From Mumia xiangluensis (lineage in GTDB: Bacteria > Actinomycetota > Actinomycetes > Propionibacteriales > Nocardioidaceae), in the NCBI RefSeq assembly GCF_010994095.1, contig NZ_WJYO01000001.1:1240001-1304000 (forward strand): DNA of 64,000 nt, in the 5' to 3' direction. Numbering within the stretch: position 1 is the stretch's first letter; each line of letters begins with the position of its first letter. Positions 18,216 through 27,188 of this stretch are shown here, piece by piece. Made by a program: the position numbers and the translations under genes. The notes beneath the pieces are model-generated. The model saw only the letters and a list, made by a program, of their open reading frames with translations, had not been told where the DNA came from and made no database searches.

Positions 18216-18701
18216 ATGACTTTCACTGTTGGCGAAACGGTTGTCTACCCCAATCACGGTGCGGCGGTCATCGAGGACATCGAAGTCCGGACGATCAAGG
18301 GTGAGGAACGCCAGTACCTCGTCCTCCGCATCGTCGCCCAGAACGACCTGGTCGTACGCGTGCCGGCGTGCAACCTCGATCTGGTCGGTGTGCGTGACGT
18401 GGTGGACAAGGACGGGCTGGACCGGGTCTTCGGGGTGCTGCGGGCCGAGCACACGGAGGAGCCGACCAACTGGTCGCGACGCTACAAGGCAAACCTCGAG
18501 AAGCTGCACTCGGGTGACGTGATGAAGGTGGCGGAGGTCGTCCGCGATCTCTGGCGCCGCGAGCGTGACCGCGGTCTGTCCGCGGGCGAGAAGCGGATGC
18601 TGGCCAAGGCACGCCAGATCCTGGTGTCCGAGCTCGCGCTCGCCGAGAACACCAACGAGGACAAGGCTGAGACGCTGCTCGACGAGGTGTTGGCGTCCTG
18701 A
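18216..18701 (+). CDS. carD: RNA polymerase-binding transcription factor CarD
   Basis: This 161-residue protein has the N-terminal Tudor-like RNAP-interaction domain ([23 protein letters not shown]) and a C-terminal helical DNA-binding domain ([37 protein letters not shown], with the tryptophan that wedges into the upstream edge of the bubble). CarD binds the polymerase beta subunit and stabilises open complexes, notably at rRNA promoters. The ATG at 18216 is preceded by AAGAAAGGG about 9 nt upstream, so unlike most genes here it has a leader. A TATCCT hexamer (18183-18188) is a possible -10. It is followed by a strong hairpin terminator. Confidence 0.96.
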   Translation: MTFTVGETVVYPNHGAAVIEDIEVRTIKGEERQYLVLRIVAQNDLVVRVPACNLDLVGVRDVVDKDGLDRVFGVLRAEHTEEPTNWSRRYKANLEKLHSGDVMKVAEVVRDLWRRERDRGLSAGEKRMLAKARQILVSELALAENTNEDKAETLLDEVLAS

Positions 18702-18725
18702 CCCCCTCGTAGTCCCAGGACTATC

Positions 18726-18759
18726 GACGCCGCCCCCGGTCTCCACCGGGGGCGGCGTC
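18726..18759 (+). terminator. Strong hairpin terminator after carD
   Basis: Perfect 15-bp stem (18726-18740 with 18745-18759) around the loop CTCC, followed 13 nt later by a T-rich run (GGTTTTGTTTTC). It begins 24 bp after the carD stop and ends well before nirD, so carD is probably monocistronic. Confidence 0.85.
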
Positions 18760-18834
18760 GTCGTACGCGGTTTTGTTTTCCCCTCTGTTTCGTGCCGTAA
18801 CCGCACCGAAACGCGTGCTGCTTACGGTCGCGGC

Positions 18835-19188
18835 ATGGCGACGTCGAGCGGGGTGGCGACCTGGGTCAAGGTGTGCGACGCGGGTGAGCTCGTCGTGGGC
18901 ATCGGGGTCTCCGCCCTGGTCCGGGGCAAGCAGGTTGCGCTGTTCAAGACCGGCGAGCGAGAGCTGCACGCGGTCGGCAACCGAGATCCGTACTCCGGCA
19001 CTCAGACGATGGCCCGCGGACTCGTCGTCCAGCGGGACGGTCAGACCCTGCTCGCGACGCCGACCGGGCGTGAGCTGTTCGACTTCGCGACCGGCCAGTG
19101 CGTCGACGACCCGATGACGAGGATCGCGACCTACCCGGTGCGCGTCGTCAACGGCTTCGTCGAGGTCCGCATCACCGTCCGGGGCTGA
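18835..19188 (+). CDS. nirD: Assimilatory nitrite reductase small subunit NirD-like (orphan)
   Basis: This 117-residue protein has the Rieske-like fold of Nir[67 protein letters not shown]. It lacks the two C-x-H motifs of true Rieske clusters, as NirD proteins do. NirD normally works with NirB in NADH-dependent nitrite reduction, but no nirB is in the window. It sits between carD and ispF where ispD is often found. Leaderless start: TACGGT (18823-18828), 6 nt, ATG. It converges on ispF and overlaps it by 17 bp. Confidence 0.82.
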   Translation: MATSSGVATWVKVCDAGELVVGIGVSALVRGKQVALFKTGERELHAVGNRDPYSGTQTMARGLVVQRDGQTLLATPTGRELFDFATGQCVDDPMTRIATYPVRVVNGFVEVRITVRG

Positions 19189-19675
19189 CCGGCAGCGGCA
19201 GCACCAGCGCCGTCGCGATCGCCGCCGCACCTTCTCCGCGGCCCGTGAGGCCCAGGCCGTCGGTCGTCGTCCCCGAGACCGTCACCGGTGCCCGGACCGC
19301 GTCCGTGAGGACGCGCTCGGCCTCCTCGCGGCGGGTGCCGATCTTCGGACGGTTGCCGATCAGCTGGACGGCCACGTTGCCGATCTCGAATCCCGCCTCC
19401 CGCACACGGCGAGCGGTCTCGACCAGGAACGCGACGCCCGACGCGCCCGACCACTGGGGGTCCGCGGTGCCGTAGTTGCTGCCGAGGTCGCCCAGTCCGG
19501 CGGCCGAGAGGAGGGCGTCGCAGGCCGCGTGCGCGACGACGTCGGCGTCGGAGTGCCCGGCGAGGCCCGCAGGCTCGTCGGGCCACAGCAGCCCCGCGCA
19601 CCACATCGGTCGTCCGGGGTCGTACGCGTGGACGTCGGTGCCGGTGCCGACGCGGGGGATCGGAGAGGGGGCCAT
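19172..19675 (-). CDS. ispF: 2-C-methyl-D-erythritol 2,4-cyclodiphosphate synthase
   Basis: This 167-residue enzyme makes the cyclic diphosphate intermediate of the MEP isoprenoid pathway. Zinc ligands are in GTDVHAY (D14, H16) and the [10 protein letters not shown] motif; the C-terminal signature [13 protein letters not shown] with its glutamate is intact. Length is standard. It is transcribed opposite to carD and nirD, unlike the collinear carD-ispD-ispF order of mycobacteria, and no ispD is present. Its 3' end overlaps nirD by 17 bp. Confidence 0.94.
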   Translation of the reverse strand: MAPSPIPRVGTGTDVHAYDPGRPMWCAGLLWPDEPAGLAGHSDADVVAHAACDALLSAAGLGDLGSNYGTADPQWSGASGVAFLVETARRVREAGFEIGNVAVQLIGNRPKIGTRREEAERVLTDAVRAPVTVSGTTTDGLGLTGRGEGAAAIATALVLPLPVSPGR

Positions 19676-19694
19676 GCCCTCATCATCGCGTGGG

Positions 19695-19913
19695 TCAGTC
19701 GCCCGCGAGCACCTCGGCGGCCGACACGGTGCGGTGGCGGTCCTGGATGACGTCGGCCAGCCGGCGGATCTCGTCCTCGCCGAGCTCGACGCCGACCTCG
19801 TCGGCGCCGCGCCGCAGCTCGTCCTCGACGGTGCCTTCCGTGGCGCCGTCCTGCCAGGAGCTCACCCGGTCGACGATGGTCTGGATGGCGGTGATCCTGT
19901 CCTGTTCGTTCAT
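19695..19913 (-). CDS. Small hypothetical protein
   Basis: This 72-residue acidic protein begins [24 protein letters not shown] and contains two predicted helices with the pattern [17 protein letters not shown] do not recognise a family. It lies 19 bp upstream of ispF on the same strand and is probably cotranscribed with it. Base composition is like that of its neighbours. No membrane segment or signal peptide. Confidence 0.55.
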   Translation of the reverse strand: MNEQDRITAIQTIVDRVSSWQDGATEGTVEDELRRGADEVGVELGEDEIRRLADVIQDRHRTVSAAEVLAGD

Positions 19914-19962
19914 GCCGTCCCGTTACCCAGCAAGGCCCGCGGCATGCCCGGTGGCCGCCACG

Positions 19963-21204
19963 TCACCAATGGTGGCCCGGCAGGACGGGAAGCGACCTGC
20001 CGGTCCGGATGACGTACGCCGTGCCGCCGCTCCCCGTGCGCCAGGCCCGCTCGAACTGGGCTCGGGAGTACACCCGGCGGACGGTGCTGGGCCTCGGGGC
20101 AGCCGGATCGTTGACGATCACGTTGCCCGCGGCGGTGAAGCCGCGGATCACCAGGAGGTGGCCCGCTGTCGACCGGATCGGCGCTCCGGAGAGCCCGCCT
20201 GGTCCGAAGCGGACCGAGGCGACCAGCGGGATCCCTGCCTTCACGAACGCCTCGGCTTCTCGGAGGGAGGCCAGACGTGTCACGAAGGCGTCGGCGCCGC
20301 GGCTGCCGGCGTACGCGGTGTTGAAGCCCCAGTTGCCGGTGCCGCCGTAGCGGGTGTCGTACGTCCGGCGGGCCCCGTGGACGACGTAGCGCTGCTTGAT
20401 GCCCTTGCGGACCCACGCGTACTGGCCCTTGGTCGGACCTTTGCCGAGGCTGCGCAGGACCATCGTCGTCGACGTGGGCGAGCACCAGGCGGCCCCGCCG
20501 CCGTCGTAGCGGGGGTACTGACGTCGGTGCAGCATCTGCGAGTAGCGGGGCACCGCCAGCTCGACGGTGCGCGTCATCGTCGTCGCCGACGTGGGGCGCG
20601 ACGTCCTGGCGGCGACCGAGGCGACCGCGCCGACGGACAACAGCCGTGGCTTGGTGGTCGTCCCCTTCGGCCGCAGCAGCGTCACCCGGACCTGCCAGGC
20701 TGCGATCCGGCGGGAGCCGTTCGCGCGGACCGTGTCCGTCACGACCCGTGCGACGTCGTCGGCCTGCGTGGCGCCGGACGACCGGCGGACCACCGTCTCC
20801 TTCTCGGCCCAGCGCGCGAGTGTGTCCCAGCTGCCGGTCCGCCCGCCGGTGTCACGGACCCGGACGGACACGACCACGACCGACCTGCCCGGGGTACGGG
20901 CGTTCCAGGACGGGACGACCTCGTCCGCGCCGAACCCGGTCGCAGCCCACGGTGACGTCCAGCGCGCCTTCTCGTACGACCGACCGGCGATCGTCGTGCG
21001 TCCCGCGGCGCGGCCGAACCGTACGGCGCCGGCCGAGACCGTCGTCCCGGCGGAGGTGCCGGCCGCGAGCTGGGCCGTGCTGGTCCAGCGCTGCGAGGCG
21101 ATGCGGGTGGTGGCGGCCTCCGCCGGCGCAGCGAACGCGCCGACGAGCGCCCCCGAGACGACGAGGGCGAGGACCACGCGGGTTCGAGCCGGGAGGTCGC
21201 GCAT
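19963..21204 (-). CDS. Secreted C39-like cysteine peptidase
   Basis: This 413-residue protein has a signal peptide (residues 1 to about 31, cleavage after AEA). A beta-rich region follows (about 32-210; GRSYEKARWTSPW, SWNARTPGRSVVVVSVRVR), then a C39-like peptidase domain (about 215-405). The probable catalytic residues are Cys in GGAAWCSPTSTTM, His in STAGHLLVIRGF and Asp in VNDPAAP. Such exported C39-like proteins are common in actinobacteria; substrates are unknown, and there is no bacteriocin transporter nearby. Leaderless start: on the minus strand TAGCAT is 6 nt before the ATG. Divergent from cysS. Confidence 0.82.
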   Translation of the reverse strand: MRDLPARTRVVLALVVSGALVGAFAAPAEAATTRIASQRWTSTAQLAAGTSAGTTVSAGAVRFGRAAGRTTIAGRSYEKARWTSPWAATGFGADEVVPSWNARTPGRSVVVVSVRVRDTGGRTGSWDTLARWAEKETVVRRSSGATQADDVARVVTDTVRANGSRRIAAWQVRVTLLRPKGTTTKPRLLSVGAVASVAARTSRPTSATTMTRTVELAVPRYSQMLHRRQYPRYDGGGAAWCSPTSTTMVLRSLGKGPTKGQYAWVRKGIKQRYVVHGARRTYDTRYGGTGNWGFNTAYAGSRGADAFVTRLASLREAEAFVKAGIPLVASVRFGPGGLSGAPIRSTAGHLLVIRGFTAAGNVIVNDPAAPRPSTVRRVYSRAQFERAWRTGSGGTAYVIRTGRSLPVLPGHHW

Positions 21205-21210
21205 TGATCG

Positions 21211-21243
21211 ATGCTAAGTCGGATCGGCCAGAGCCACTACCCT
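21211..21243. promoter_or_regulatory. Back-to-back leaderless -10 hexamers of the peptidase and cysS genes
   Basis: On the minus strand TAGCAT (21216 to 21211) stands 6 nt before the peptidase ATG. On the plus strand TACCCT (21238-21243) stands 7 nt before the cysS GTG. The whole divergent control region is therefore only 46 bp, and the two polymerases must compete for overlapping DNA. Confidence 0.5.
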
Positions 21244-21250
21244 GGTCAGC

Positions 21251-22708
21251 GTGACCCTGCGCCTCTACGACTCCGCGACGACGCGGACAGAGCCCTTCGT
21301 GCCCCTCGTCGACGGACGAGTAGGCATCTACCACTGTGGGCTGACCGTGCAGGGTCCGCCGCACCTGGGTCACATCCGCAAGGAGGTCGTCTTCGACGTC
21401 CTGCGGCGGTGGCTGACCCAGCAGGGCTACGAGGTGACGCTCGTCGCCAATGTCACCGACATCGAGGACAAGATCCTCGCGAAGGGTGCCGAGGAGGGCC
21501 GCCCGTGGTGGTCGGTCGCCTACGCGAACGAGCGCGCGCTCCACGCCGCGTACGACGTGCTGGGCTGCCTGCCACCGACGTACGAGCCGCGCGCCACCGG
21601 GCACGTGCCCGAGATCCTCGAGCTCGTCGCGACGCTGATCGACCGCGGGCACGCCTACGCGGCGCCCGACGGCTCCGGGGACGTCTACTTCGACGTCCGC
21701 TCGTGGGCCGACTACGGCGAGCTGTCGAACCAGAAGGTCGACGACATGCGGGACGCCGAGGACGCTGATCCGCGTGGCAAGCGCGACCCGCGCGACTTCG
21801 CGCTGTGGAAGGGCCACAAGGAGGGGGAGCCGGAGACGGCGTCGTGGCCCTCGCCCTGGGGGCGCGGCCGACCCGGCTGGCACATCGAGTGCTCGGCGAT
21901 GGCCACCAAGTACCTCGGCACGGAGTTCGACATCCACGGCGGTGGCATCGACCTGCGGTTCCCGCACCACGAGAACGAGCTCGCCCAGGCGCGTGCGGCC
22001 GGGATGCCGTTCGCCCGCTCCTGGATGCACAACCAGCTGGTGCGCATCGGCGGCGAGAAGATGAGCAAGTCCGTCGGCAACTCGCTTCTCGTCAGCGAGG
22101 TCGTCCGGCGGTTCCGGCCGATCGACGTGCGCTACTACCTGGTCGCGGCGCACTACCGCTCGGTGATCGACTACACGGAGGAGTCGCTCGCGGAGGCGGC
22201 GACGACGTACCAGCGCATCGAGGGTTTCGTCCGCCGCGCGACCGAGGCGACCGGCGCAGCCACCGACCTCGTCGAGCTCGGTGGTGGGGTGACGCCGGGG
22301 TTCGCCGCAGCCATGGACGACGACCTGGCCGTGCCGACCGCGCTGGCGCAGATCCAGGAGCTCGTCCGCGAGGGCAACAAGCAGCTCGCCGCTGGTGAGA
22401 GCGAGCGTTTTGCCCTGGTCAGCACACTTGCTTCTGTACGGCGCATGCTGGACGTTCTCGGGCTCGACCCGTACGCCGCCCAGTGGGCCGAGACCTCCGA
22501 GGGGTCCGGCGCCGAACGGAAGGCGCTCGGGACCTTGATCGACGCGCTGCTCGAGCAGCGCACGGCAGCAAGGGCCGAGAAGGACTTCGCCACCGCGGAC
22601 CGCGTCCGCGACCAGCTGAAGGCAGCTGGGGTCGAGGTCGAGGACACCCCTGCAGGACCGCGATGGTCGGTCGGCGGGGACGACGTGAACAAGGGACGAG
22701 AGACCTGA
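21251..22708 (+). CDS. cysS: Cysteinyl-tRNA synthetase
   Basis: This 485-residue class I synthetase has Cys29 (zinc ligand, YHCGLT), the HLGH variant of the HIGH motif at residues 38-41, further zinc ligands in HIECSAMA and FPHHENE, KMSKS at 270-274, and a C-terminal anticodon-binding domain. It charges tRNA-Cys in the cytosol. I considered the mycothiol paralogue MshC, but the length and the tail fit CysS. It starts at a GTG 7 nt after TACCCT with no ribosome binding site. Its TGA overlaps the rlmB ATG by one base (TGATG). Confidence 0.95.
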   Translation: MTLRLYDSATTRTEPFVPLVDGRVGIYHCGLTVQGPPHLGHIRKEVVFDVLRRWLTQQGYEVTLVANVTDIEDKILAKGAEEGRPWWSVAYANERALHAAYDVLGCLPPTYEPRATGHVPEILELVATLIDRGHAYAAPDGSGDVYFDVRSWADYGELSNQKVDDMRDAEDADPRGKRDPRDFALWKGHKEGEPETASWPSPWGRGRPGWHIECSAMATKYLGTEFDIHGGGIDLRFPHHENELAQARAAGMPFARSWMHNQLVRIGGEKMSKSVGNSLLVSEVVRRFRPIDVRYYLVAAHYRSVIDYTEESLAEAATTYQRIEGFVRRATEATGAATDLVELGGGVTPGFAAAMDDDLAVPTALAQIQELVREGNKQLAAGESERFALVSTLASVRRMLDVLGLDPYAAQWAETSEGSGAERKALGTLIDALLEQRTAARAEKDFATADRVRDQLKAAGVEVEDTPAGPRWSVGGDDVNKGRET

Positions 22709-23649
22709 TGGCCGGGAACAGCCAGCGCCGCGGCGCGATCAACAAGAGCAAGAAGGGCGCGTCGGTCGGGACCGGCGGCCACCGGCGCCGTGGGCTCGAG
22801 GGCAAGGGACCGACGCCGAAGGCCGAGGAGCGCCCGAACCACAAGAAGTACAAGATGGCGAAGGCAGCTGAGAAGCGCCGCCCGTCCGCGCCCCGCAAGC
22901 GCGGTGACGAGGGCGAGTGGGCGGCCGGTCGCAACTCCGTGCTCGAGGTGCTGCGCGCGGACGTGCCGGTCTCCACGCTCTACATCGCGGAGGGCATCGA
23001 CCGGGACGACCGCGTCCGCGAGATCCTGTCGATCGCCGTCGACCGCCGCCTGTCGGTCCTCGATGCGACCAAGCAGGAGCTCGACCGGTTTACCGACAGC
23101 GCGGTGCACCAGGGCGTCGCGGCCAAGCTGCCGCCGTACGAGTACGCCCACCCGGACGACCTGCTGGTCGCCGCACAGGACGCCGGTCAGGTGCCGCTGA
23201 TCGTGGTCGTCGACAGCATCACCGATCCGCGCAACCTCGGGGCGATCATCCGCAGCGCATCCGGCTTCGGTGCCCACGGCGTCGTCATCCCGGAGCGCCG
23301 CGCGGCCGGCATGACCGCGTCGGCGTGGAAGACGTCGGCCGGTGCTGCCGCGCGCGTGCCGGTGGCGCGTGCCACGAACCTCACGCGCCAGCTCAAGGCG
23401 TACGCCGACGAGGGCCTGATGGTCGTCGGGCTCGCCGCCGACGGTGAGGTGTCGCTGCCGGACCTCGACCTCGCTGACGGTCCGCTCGTGCTCGTCGTCG
23501 GCAGCGAGGGCAAGGGGCTGTCGCGACTCGTCGCAGAGACCTGCGACCAGCTGGTGTCGATCCCGATGGCGTCGTCGCTGGAGTCGCTCAATGCCGGGGT
23601 CGCAGCGGGCATCGCGCTGTACGCGATCGACCAGAAACGGCAGGCGTAG
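22708..23649 (+). CDS. rlmB: 23S rRNA 2'-O-ribose methyltransferase RlmB (SpoU/TrmH family)
   Basis: This 313-residue protein has a lysine-rich N-terminal extension of about 70 residues (QRRGAINKSKKG), a SpoU substrate-binding domain (EWAAGRNSVLEVLRADVPVSTLYIAEG) and a knotted SPOUT methylase domain. Its three motifs are all present: DSITDPRNLGAIIRSASGFG, VVGSEGKGL and IPMASSLESLNAGVAAGIALY. It probably methylates the 2'-O of a conserved guanosine in 23S rRNA. It is coupled to cysS by a TGATG overlap, as in mycobacteria where Rv3579c follows cysS. Confidence 0.93.
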   Translation: MAGNSQRRGAINKSKKGASVGTGGHRRRGLEGKGPTPKAEERPNHKKYKMAKAAEKRRPSAPRKRGDEGEWAAGRNSVLEVLRADVPVSTLYIAEGIDRDDRVREILSIAVDRRLSVLDATKQELDRFTDSAVHQGVAAKLPPYEYAHPDDLLVAAQDAGQVPLIVVVDSITDPRNLGAIIRSASGFGAHGVVIPERRAAGMTASAWKTSAGAAARVPVARATNLTRQLKAYADEGLMVVGLAADGEVSLPDLDLADGPLVLVVGSEGKGLSRLVAETCDQLVSIPMASSLESLNAGVAAGIALYAIDQKRQA

Positions 23650-23705
23650 CCCGCCCGGTCCTCTCGCGATCGGTTCGAGGCGGCCCGGACGCCTAGGTTG
23701 GCCAG

Positions 23706-26234
23706 ATGACAGCTGAGCTGACCCTGGGTGCCGAAGAAGAGCTCCACCTCGTCGACCTCGAGCGCCGGACGCTGTCCGCGTCGGCGCCGCAGCTGCTGTC
23801 GCGGCTGCCGAGCGAGAGCTTCTCGGCCGAGCTCCAGCGCTCCACGGTGGAGACGAACACCGAGGTGGTGACGTCGCTGTCCGGCCTGCGCGACGAGATC
23901 CTGCGGCTGCGGCGGCAGCTCATCGACGTCGCCGGCGCCGAGGGGCTGGGCGTCGCAGCGGTCGGCACCGCCGCGCGCTCGGCGTACGGGGACGACTTCG
24001 AGCTCACCGCGACCGGTCGTTTCGGCCGCATGCACGACCAGTACAGGCTGCTGGTGGACGAGCAGCTCATCTGCGGCACGCAGGTCCACGTCGGGGTCTC
24101 CGACCGGGACCTCGCCGTCGAGATCGCGCAGCGCGTCACACGTGACCTCCCGATCCTGCTGGCGCTGTCGGCGAGCTCGCCGTACTGGAACGAGGAGGAC
24201 ACCGGCTACGCGAGCATGCGGACGATGATCTGGCAGCGCTGGCCCAGCACGGGGAGCCTGCCCGTGCTCGCATCGGCCGACGCGTACGACGAGCTGGTCG
24301 CCGACCTCGTGCGCACCGGCGTGATCGCCGACGCGAAGATGGCGTACTTCGACGTCCGCCCGTCGTCCCACGCGCCCACCCTCGAGCTGCGGGTCTGCGA
24401 CGCCTGCCCGGTCGTCGACGACGCCGTGCTGGTCGCCGGGATCTTCCGAGCGCTGGTGCGCGAGGCCGAGCAGGAGATCGAGCGCGGGGCGCCGTTCGCC
24501 CCGATGTCCGGTCCGCTGCACCGCGCGGCGACCTGGCAGGCAGCACGCAACGGCCTGGCGGGGAAGCTGCTCACTCCGGTCGTCCATCCCGAGCCGGTTC
24601 CCGCCGCCGACGCCGTGCGGGCGCTCATCGCTCGTCTGCGACCCCAGCTCGAGGATCTCGGGGACTTCCGGGAGGTTGCCGAGCTCGCGGAGGACACCCT
24701 CGCGCGGGGCAGCTCCGCCGATCGGCAGCGGGCTGCCTTCGCCGAACGGGGTCGGCTCGACGACGTGATGGACCTCGTCGTCGAGGAGACCCACGGCCCG
24801 CCCGGGGGCAAGCCGCCCCACGTCCCGGCGCTCCGTACGTACCCTGCTCGGGCCGGCGACGAGGCGATCGGACTGGGGGCACGACCCCGAGCCGCCTACG
24901 AGGACGTCATCGCACGACTGCGGGAGCTCGACCCGGCTGAGCTGGCCGACGCCGAGGCGCGACGGGACGCCTGGGCCGAGCGCGAGGGGCTCATCGTGAC
25001 GGTCAAGGGCGACACGGGACGGTTCGACGTCGACCTCGTGCCCCGGGTCGTCAACGCGCACGAGTGGGCGGAGCTCAGCGCCGGCCTGGAGCAGCGAGCC
25101 AGAGCGCTCGAGTGCTTCCTCCAGGACGTGTACGGCCCGGCGCAGGTGGTCAAGGACGGCATCGTCACTGAGTCCGACCTGGTCACGTGCCCCGGCTGGA
25201 GCGACGACGGGAAGCGGCTCCCCCACGACGTGGTGCGGGCACCGGTCATGGGCTTCGACCTCGTCCGCGACGAGCGCGGCGAGTGGCGGGTACTGGAGGA
25301 CAACCTCCGCAACCCGAGCGGCCTCGCGTTCGCCGTCGCCGCACGCGAGATGCTCGACGAGGTCCTCCCCGACCTGCCGCGACCTGCCGGGCTCGTCGAT
25401 CCGCGAGCCTCGTTGCCCGTGCTGGGCGAGACCCTGCGACGTTGTGCCGGCGAGGACGGCACCGGAGCGCTGGCCCTGCTGTCGAGCGGGCCGTCGAGCA
25501 TCTCGTGGTACGAGCACCGGCGGCTCGCGGACGCCGCCGGGCTGGACCTCGTGGTCGCGGCGGACCTGGTCGTCGAGGACGGGCGGGTGCGGCTCGTCGC
25601 GGACGGCCGCCCGCTCGACGCCCTCTACGTCCGGCTCGACGAGACGCTGGTCGAGCTGCGGACCGACGACGGGCATCCTCTCGGCAAGGAGATCCTCGAC
25701 GTGGCCGCCGCCGGCGGGGTGCTCCTTGCCAACGCCCCGGGCAACGGGGTCGCCGACGACAAGGCGACCTACCGCGTGGTGCCCGAGCTGATCGCGTACT
25801 ACCTGGATGAGCGCCCGCTCCTCGACTCCGTCCCGACCTACCGCACCGACGACGAGACCGAGCGTCGCATCGTCCTCGACCGGATCGACGAGCTCGTGAC
25901 GAAGCCGGTCGGCGGGCACGGTGGGCACGGTGTCCTCGTCGGGCCACTGGCGTCGACCGCCGAGATCGCCGACCGCCGTCGAGCGATCCGGGAGGACACC
26001 GGTGGCTGGGTCGCTCAGGAGACGGTCTCGCTCAGCTCGCACCCCACCTTCGACGGGACGACGTTGCAGCCGCGGCGCGTGGACCTGCGGATCTTCGTGC
26101 ACGTCACCGGCACGGGACCGGACCAGGTCCGTGCACTCCCGGTCGGTCTGACCCGGGTTGCCGGGCCGGGCAGCCTCATCGTCAACAGCACGCAGGGCGG
26201 CGGCGGGAAGGACACCTGGATCGTCGCGGACTGA
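23706..26234 (+). CDS. Fused GCS2 carboxylate-amine ligase and circularly permuted ATP-grasp ligase
   Basis: This 842-residue protein has two catalytic modules. Residues 5 to about 300 are a GCS2/YbdK glutamate-cysteine-ligase-like domain (LGAEEELHLVDLERRTLS, STVETNTEVVTSL, CGTQVHVGV, ELRVCDACP). Residues about 395-840 are a circularly permuted ATP-grasp (formerly DUF404/DUF407): CPGWSDDGKR, WRVLEDNLRNPSGLAF, NAPGNGVADDKATY, KPVGGHGGHGVLVGP, RRVDLRIFV and a final STQGGGGKDTWIV. Both activate carboxylates with ATP and form amide bonds, so it may make or extend a small peptide; the product is unknown. The alpha-E and transglutaminase genes that often accompany this ATP-grasp are absent. Leaderless start: TAGGTT, 6 nt, ATG. 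Confidence 0.85.
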   Translation: MTAELTLGAEEELHLVDLERRTLSASAPQLLSRLPSESFSAELQRSTVETNTEVVTSLSGLRDEILRLRRQLIDVAGAEGLGVAAVGTAARSAYGDDFELTATGRFGRMHDQYRLLVDEQLICGTQVHVGVSDRDLAVEIAQRVTRDLPILLALSASSPYWNEEDTGYASMRTMIWQRWPSTGSLPVLASADAYDELVADLVRTGVIADAKMAYFDVRPSSHAPTLELRVCDACPVVDDAVLVAGIFRALVREAEQEIERGAPFAPMSGPLHRAATWQAARNGLAGKLLTPVVHPEPVPAADAVRALIARLRPQLEDLGDFREVAELAEDTLARGSSADRQRAAFAERGRLDDVMDLVVEETHGPPGGKPPHVPALRTYPARAGDEAIGLGARPRAAYEDVIARLRELDPAELADAEARRDAWAEREGLIVTVKGDTGRFDVDLVPRVVNAHEWAELSAGLEQRARALECFLQDVYGPAQVVKDGIVTESDLVTCPGWSDDGKRLPHDVVRAPVMGFDLVRDERGEWRVLEDNLRNPSGLAFAVAAREMLDEVLPDLPRPAGLVDPRASLPVLGETLRRCAGEDGTGALALLSSGPSSISWYEHRRLADAAGLDLVVAADLVVEDGRVRLVADGRPLDALYVRLDETLVELRTDDGHPLGKEILDVAAAGGVLLANAPGNGVADDKATYRVVPELIAYYLDERPLLDSVPTYRTDDETERRIVLDRIDELVTKPVGGHGGHGVLVGPLASTAEIADRRRAIREDTGGWVAQETVSLSSHPTFDGTTLQPRRVDLRIFVHVTGTGPDQVRALPVGLTRVAGPGSLIVNSTQGGGGKDTWIVAD

Positions 26235-26254
26235 CGGCGACGACTCGCATCCAC

Positions 26255-26295
26255 GACGTGCAGTTCCGACCGTCGTCAGGTCGGACCTGCACGTC
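26255..26295. terminator. Bidirectional hairpin terminator
   Basis: The arms 26255-26271 and 26279-26295 pair at 16 of 17 positions around a 7-nt loop. It lies between the converging ligase gene and the membrane-protein gene at 26301, so it can stop transcription from both sides. It has no pronounced T-run. Confidence 0.7.
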
Positions 26296-26300
26296 TTGCG

Positions 26301-27188
26301 TCAGGCGCGGCGGATTTGCGAAGCGGCCGTGCCGAGGAGGACAGCCGCGAGCAGCGGAAAGACCAGATAGCCAAGCGTGATCCCGTAGCCGCCCAGCCCG
26401 GGGAACACCCCGAACACCCCATCGGTCCGGGTGACGGCCGCAACGGTGAGATCACCCGCTTTCGTCACCACGACCACCCACGCAGCCAGGAGTGCGGCTG
26501 CGGCGGTGAGGGGGCCGGCGACCGAGATGCGCGCGGAAGCCGCCACGAGGAGTATCAGGACTGCGGCAACGACCGCCCAGCCGAGGCTGGCATCGAGCAG
26601 AGCGAGCTCTCTGCCGAGGGCTGACCCCCACGAGATCTCCTCGTGGCGGTTGGCCAGGCATCGATCGAGTGCCAGCATCGTGCCCCCGGCGAGGAACGGC
26701 GCCGCGAGTGCCGTCAGCAGCGATGCCCCGGTCGTTCTGCTCCGGGGCCATCCGCCTGGCGCGACGGCGGCCGCGCTCCCGAGAAGCACGGCAACGATCA
26801 CGGGGCCTGAAGCAAAGCCGACATCAAGGAGGTGGCCGAAGGCGTCGTCCCACAGAAGTGGCTCGAGGGAATCGCCGACGCGGCCCACCGAGTCCGGGAA
26901 GAGGGCTAAGGCCGTCCAGGTCGCAGCCACGCCAGCAGCGGCCGAGAGCGGAGCCGTGGGCGACCAGCGCGCGGACCAGGCGACTGCCCCCAGGAGTGCG
27001 GCCGTGGCCCAGACGATCATGCTGGAACGAGGATCGATGACCGCCCGGCGCTCCACGATGTCGGGTCCGTCGAGGATGTCGCGAAGATGGAGGAGGCTCG
27101 CCGCGTCGACGAGTGGCAGGGTCATCAGACCGACGAGGCCTGCGAGCACCGCCAGCGTCACGACTCGGTACGACCGGGTGTCACTCAA
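26301..27188 (-). CDS. Hypothetical polytopic membrane protein
   Basis: This 295-residue protein has seven or eight predicted membrane segments (for example about residues 9-28, 58-75, 80-100, 125-148, 155-175, 205-225, 228-248 and 270-290). I recognise no family. Its last segment ends LLAAVLLGTAASQIRRA, strikingly like the end of the protein at 27735-28340 (VAALLLGTAIASAGRRRR), which suggests common ancestry. It is the third gene of a three-gene unit; its start overlaps the preceding stop by 4 bp. Function unknown. Confidence 0.65.
   Translation of the reverse strand: MSDTRSYRVVTLAVLAGLVGLMTLPLVDAASLLHLRDILDGPDIVERRAVIDPRSSMIVWATAALLGAVAWSARWSPTAPLSAAAGVAATWTALALFPDSVGRVGDSLEPLLWDDAFGHLLDVGFASGPVIVAVLLGSAAAVAPGGWPRSRTTGASLLTALAAPFLAGGTMLALDRCLANRHEEISWGSALGRELALLDASLGWAVVAAVLILLVAASARISVAGPLTAAAALLAAWVVVVTKAGDLTVAAVTRTDGVFGVFPGLGGYGITLGYLVFPLLAAVLLGTAASQIRRA

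Noticed and set aside
21251-22708. MshC (mycothiol ligase) instead of CysS
   Set aside because: The full C-terminal anticodon-binding part and linkage to rlmB fit cysteinyl-tRNA synthetase; MshC is shorter.
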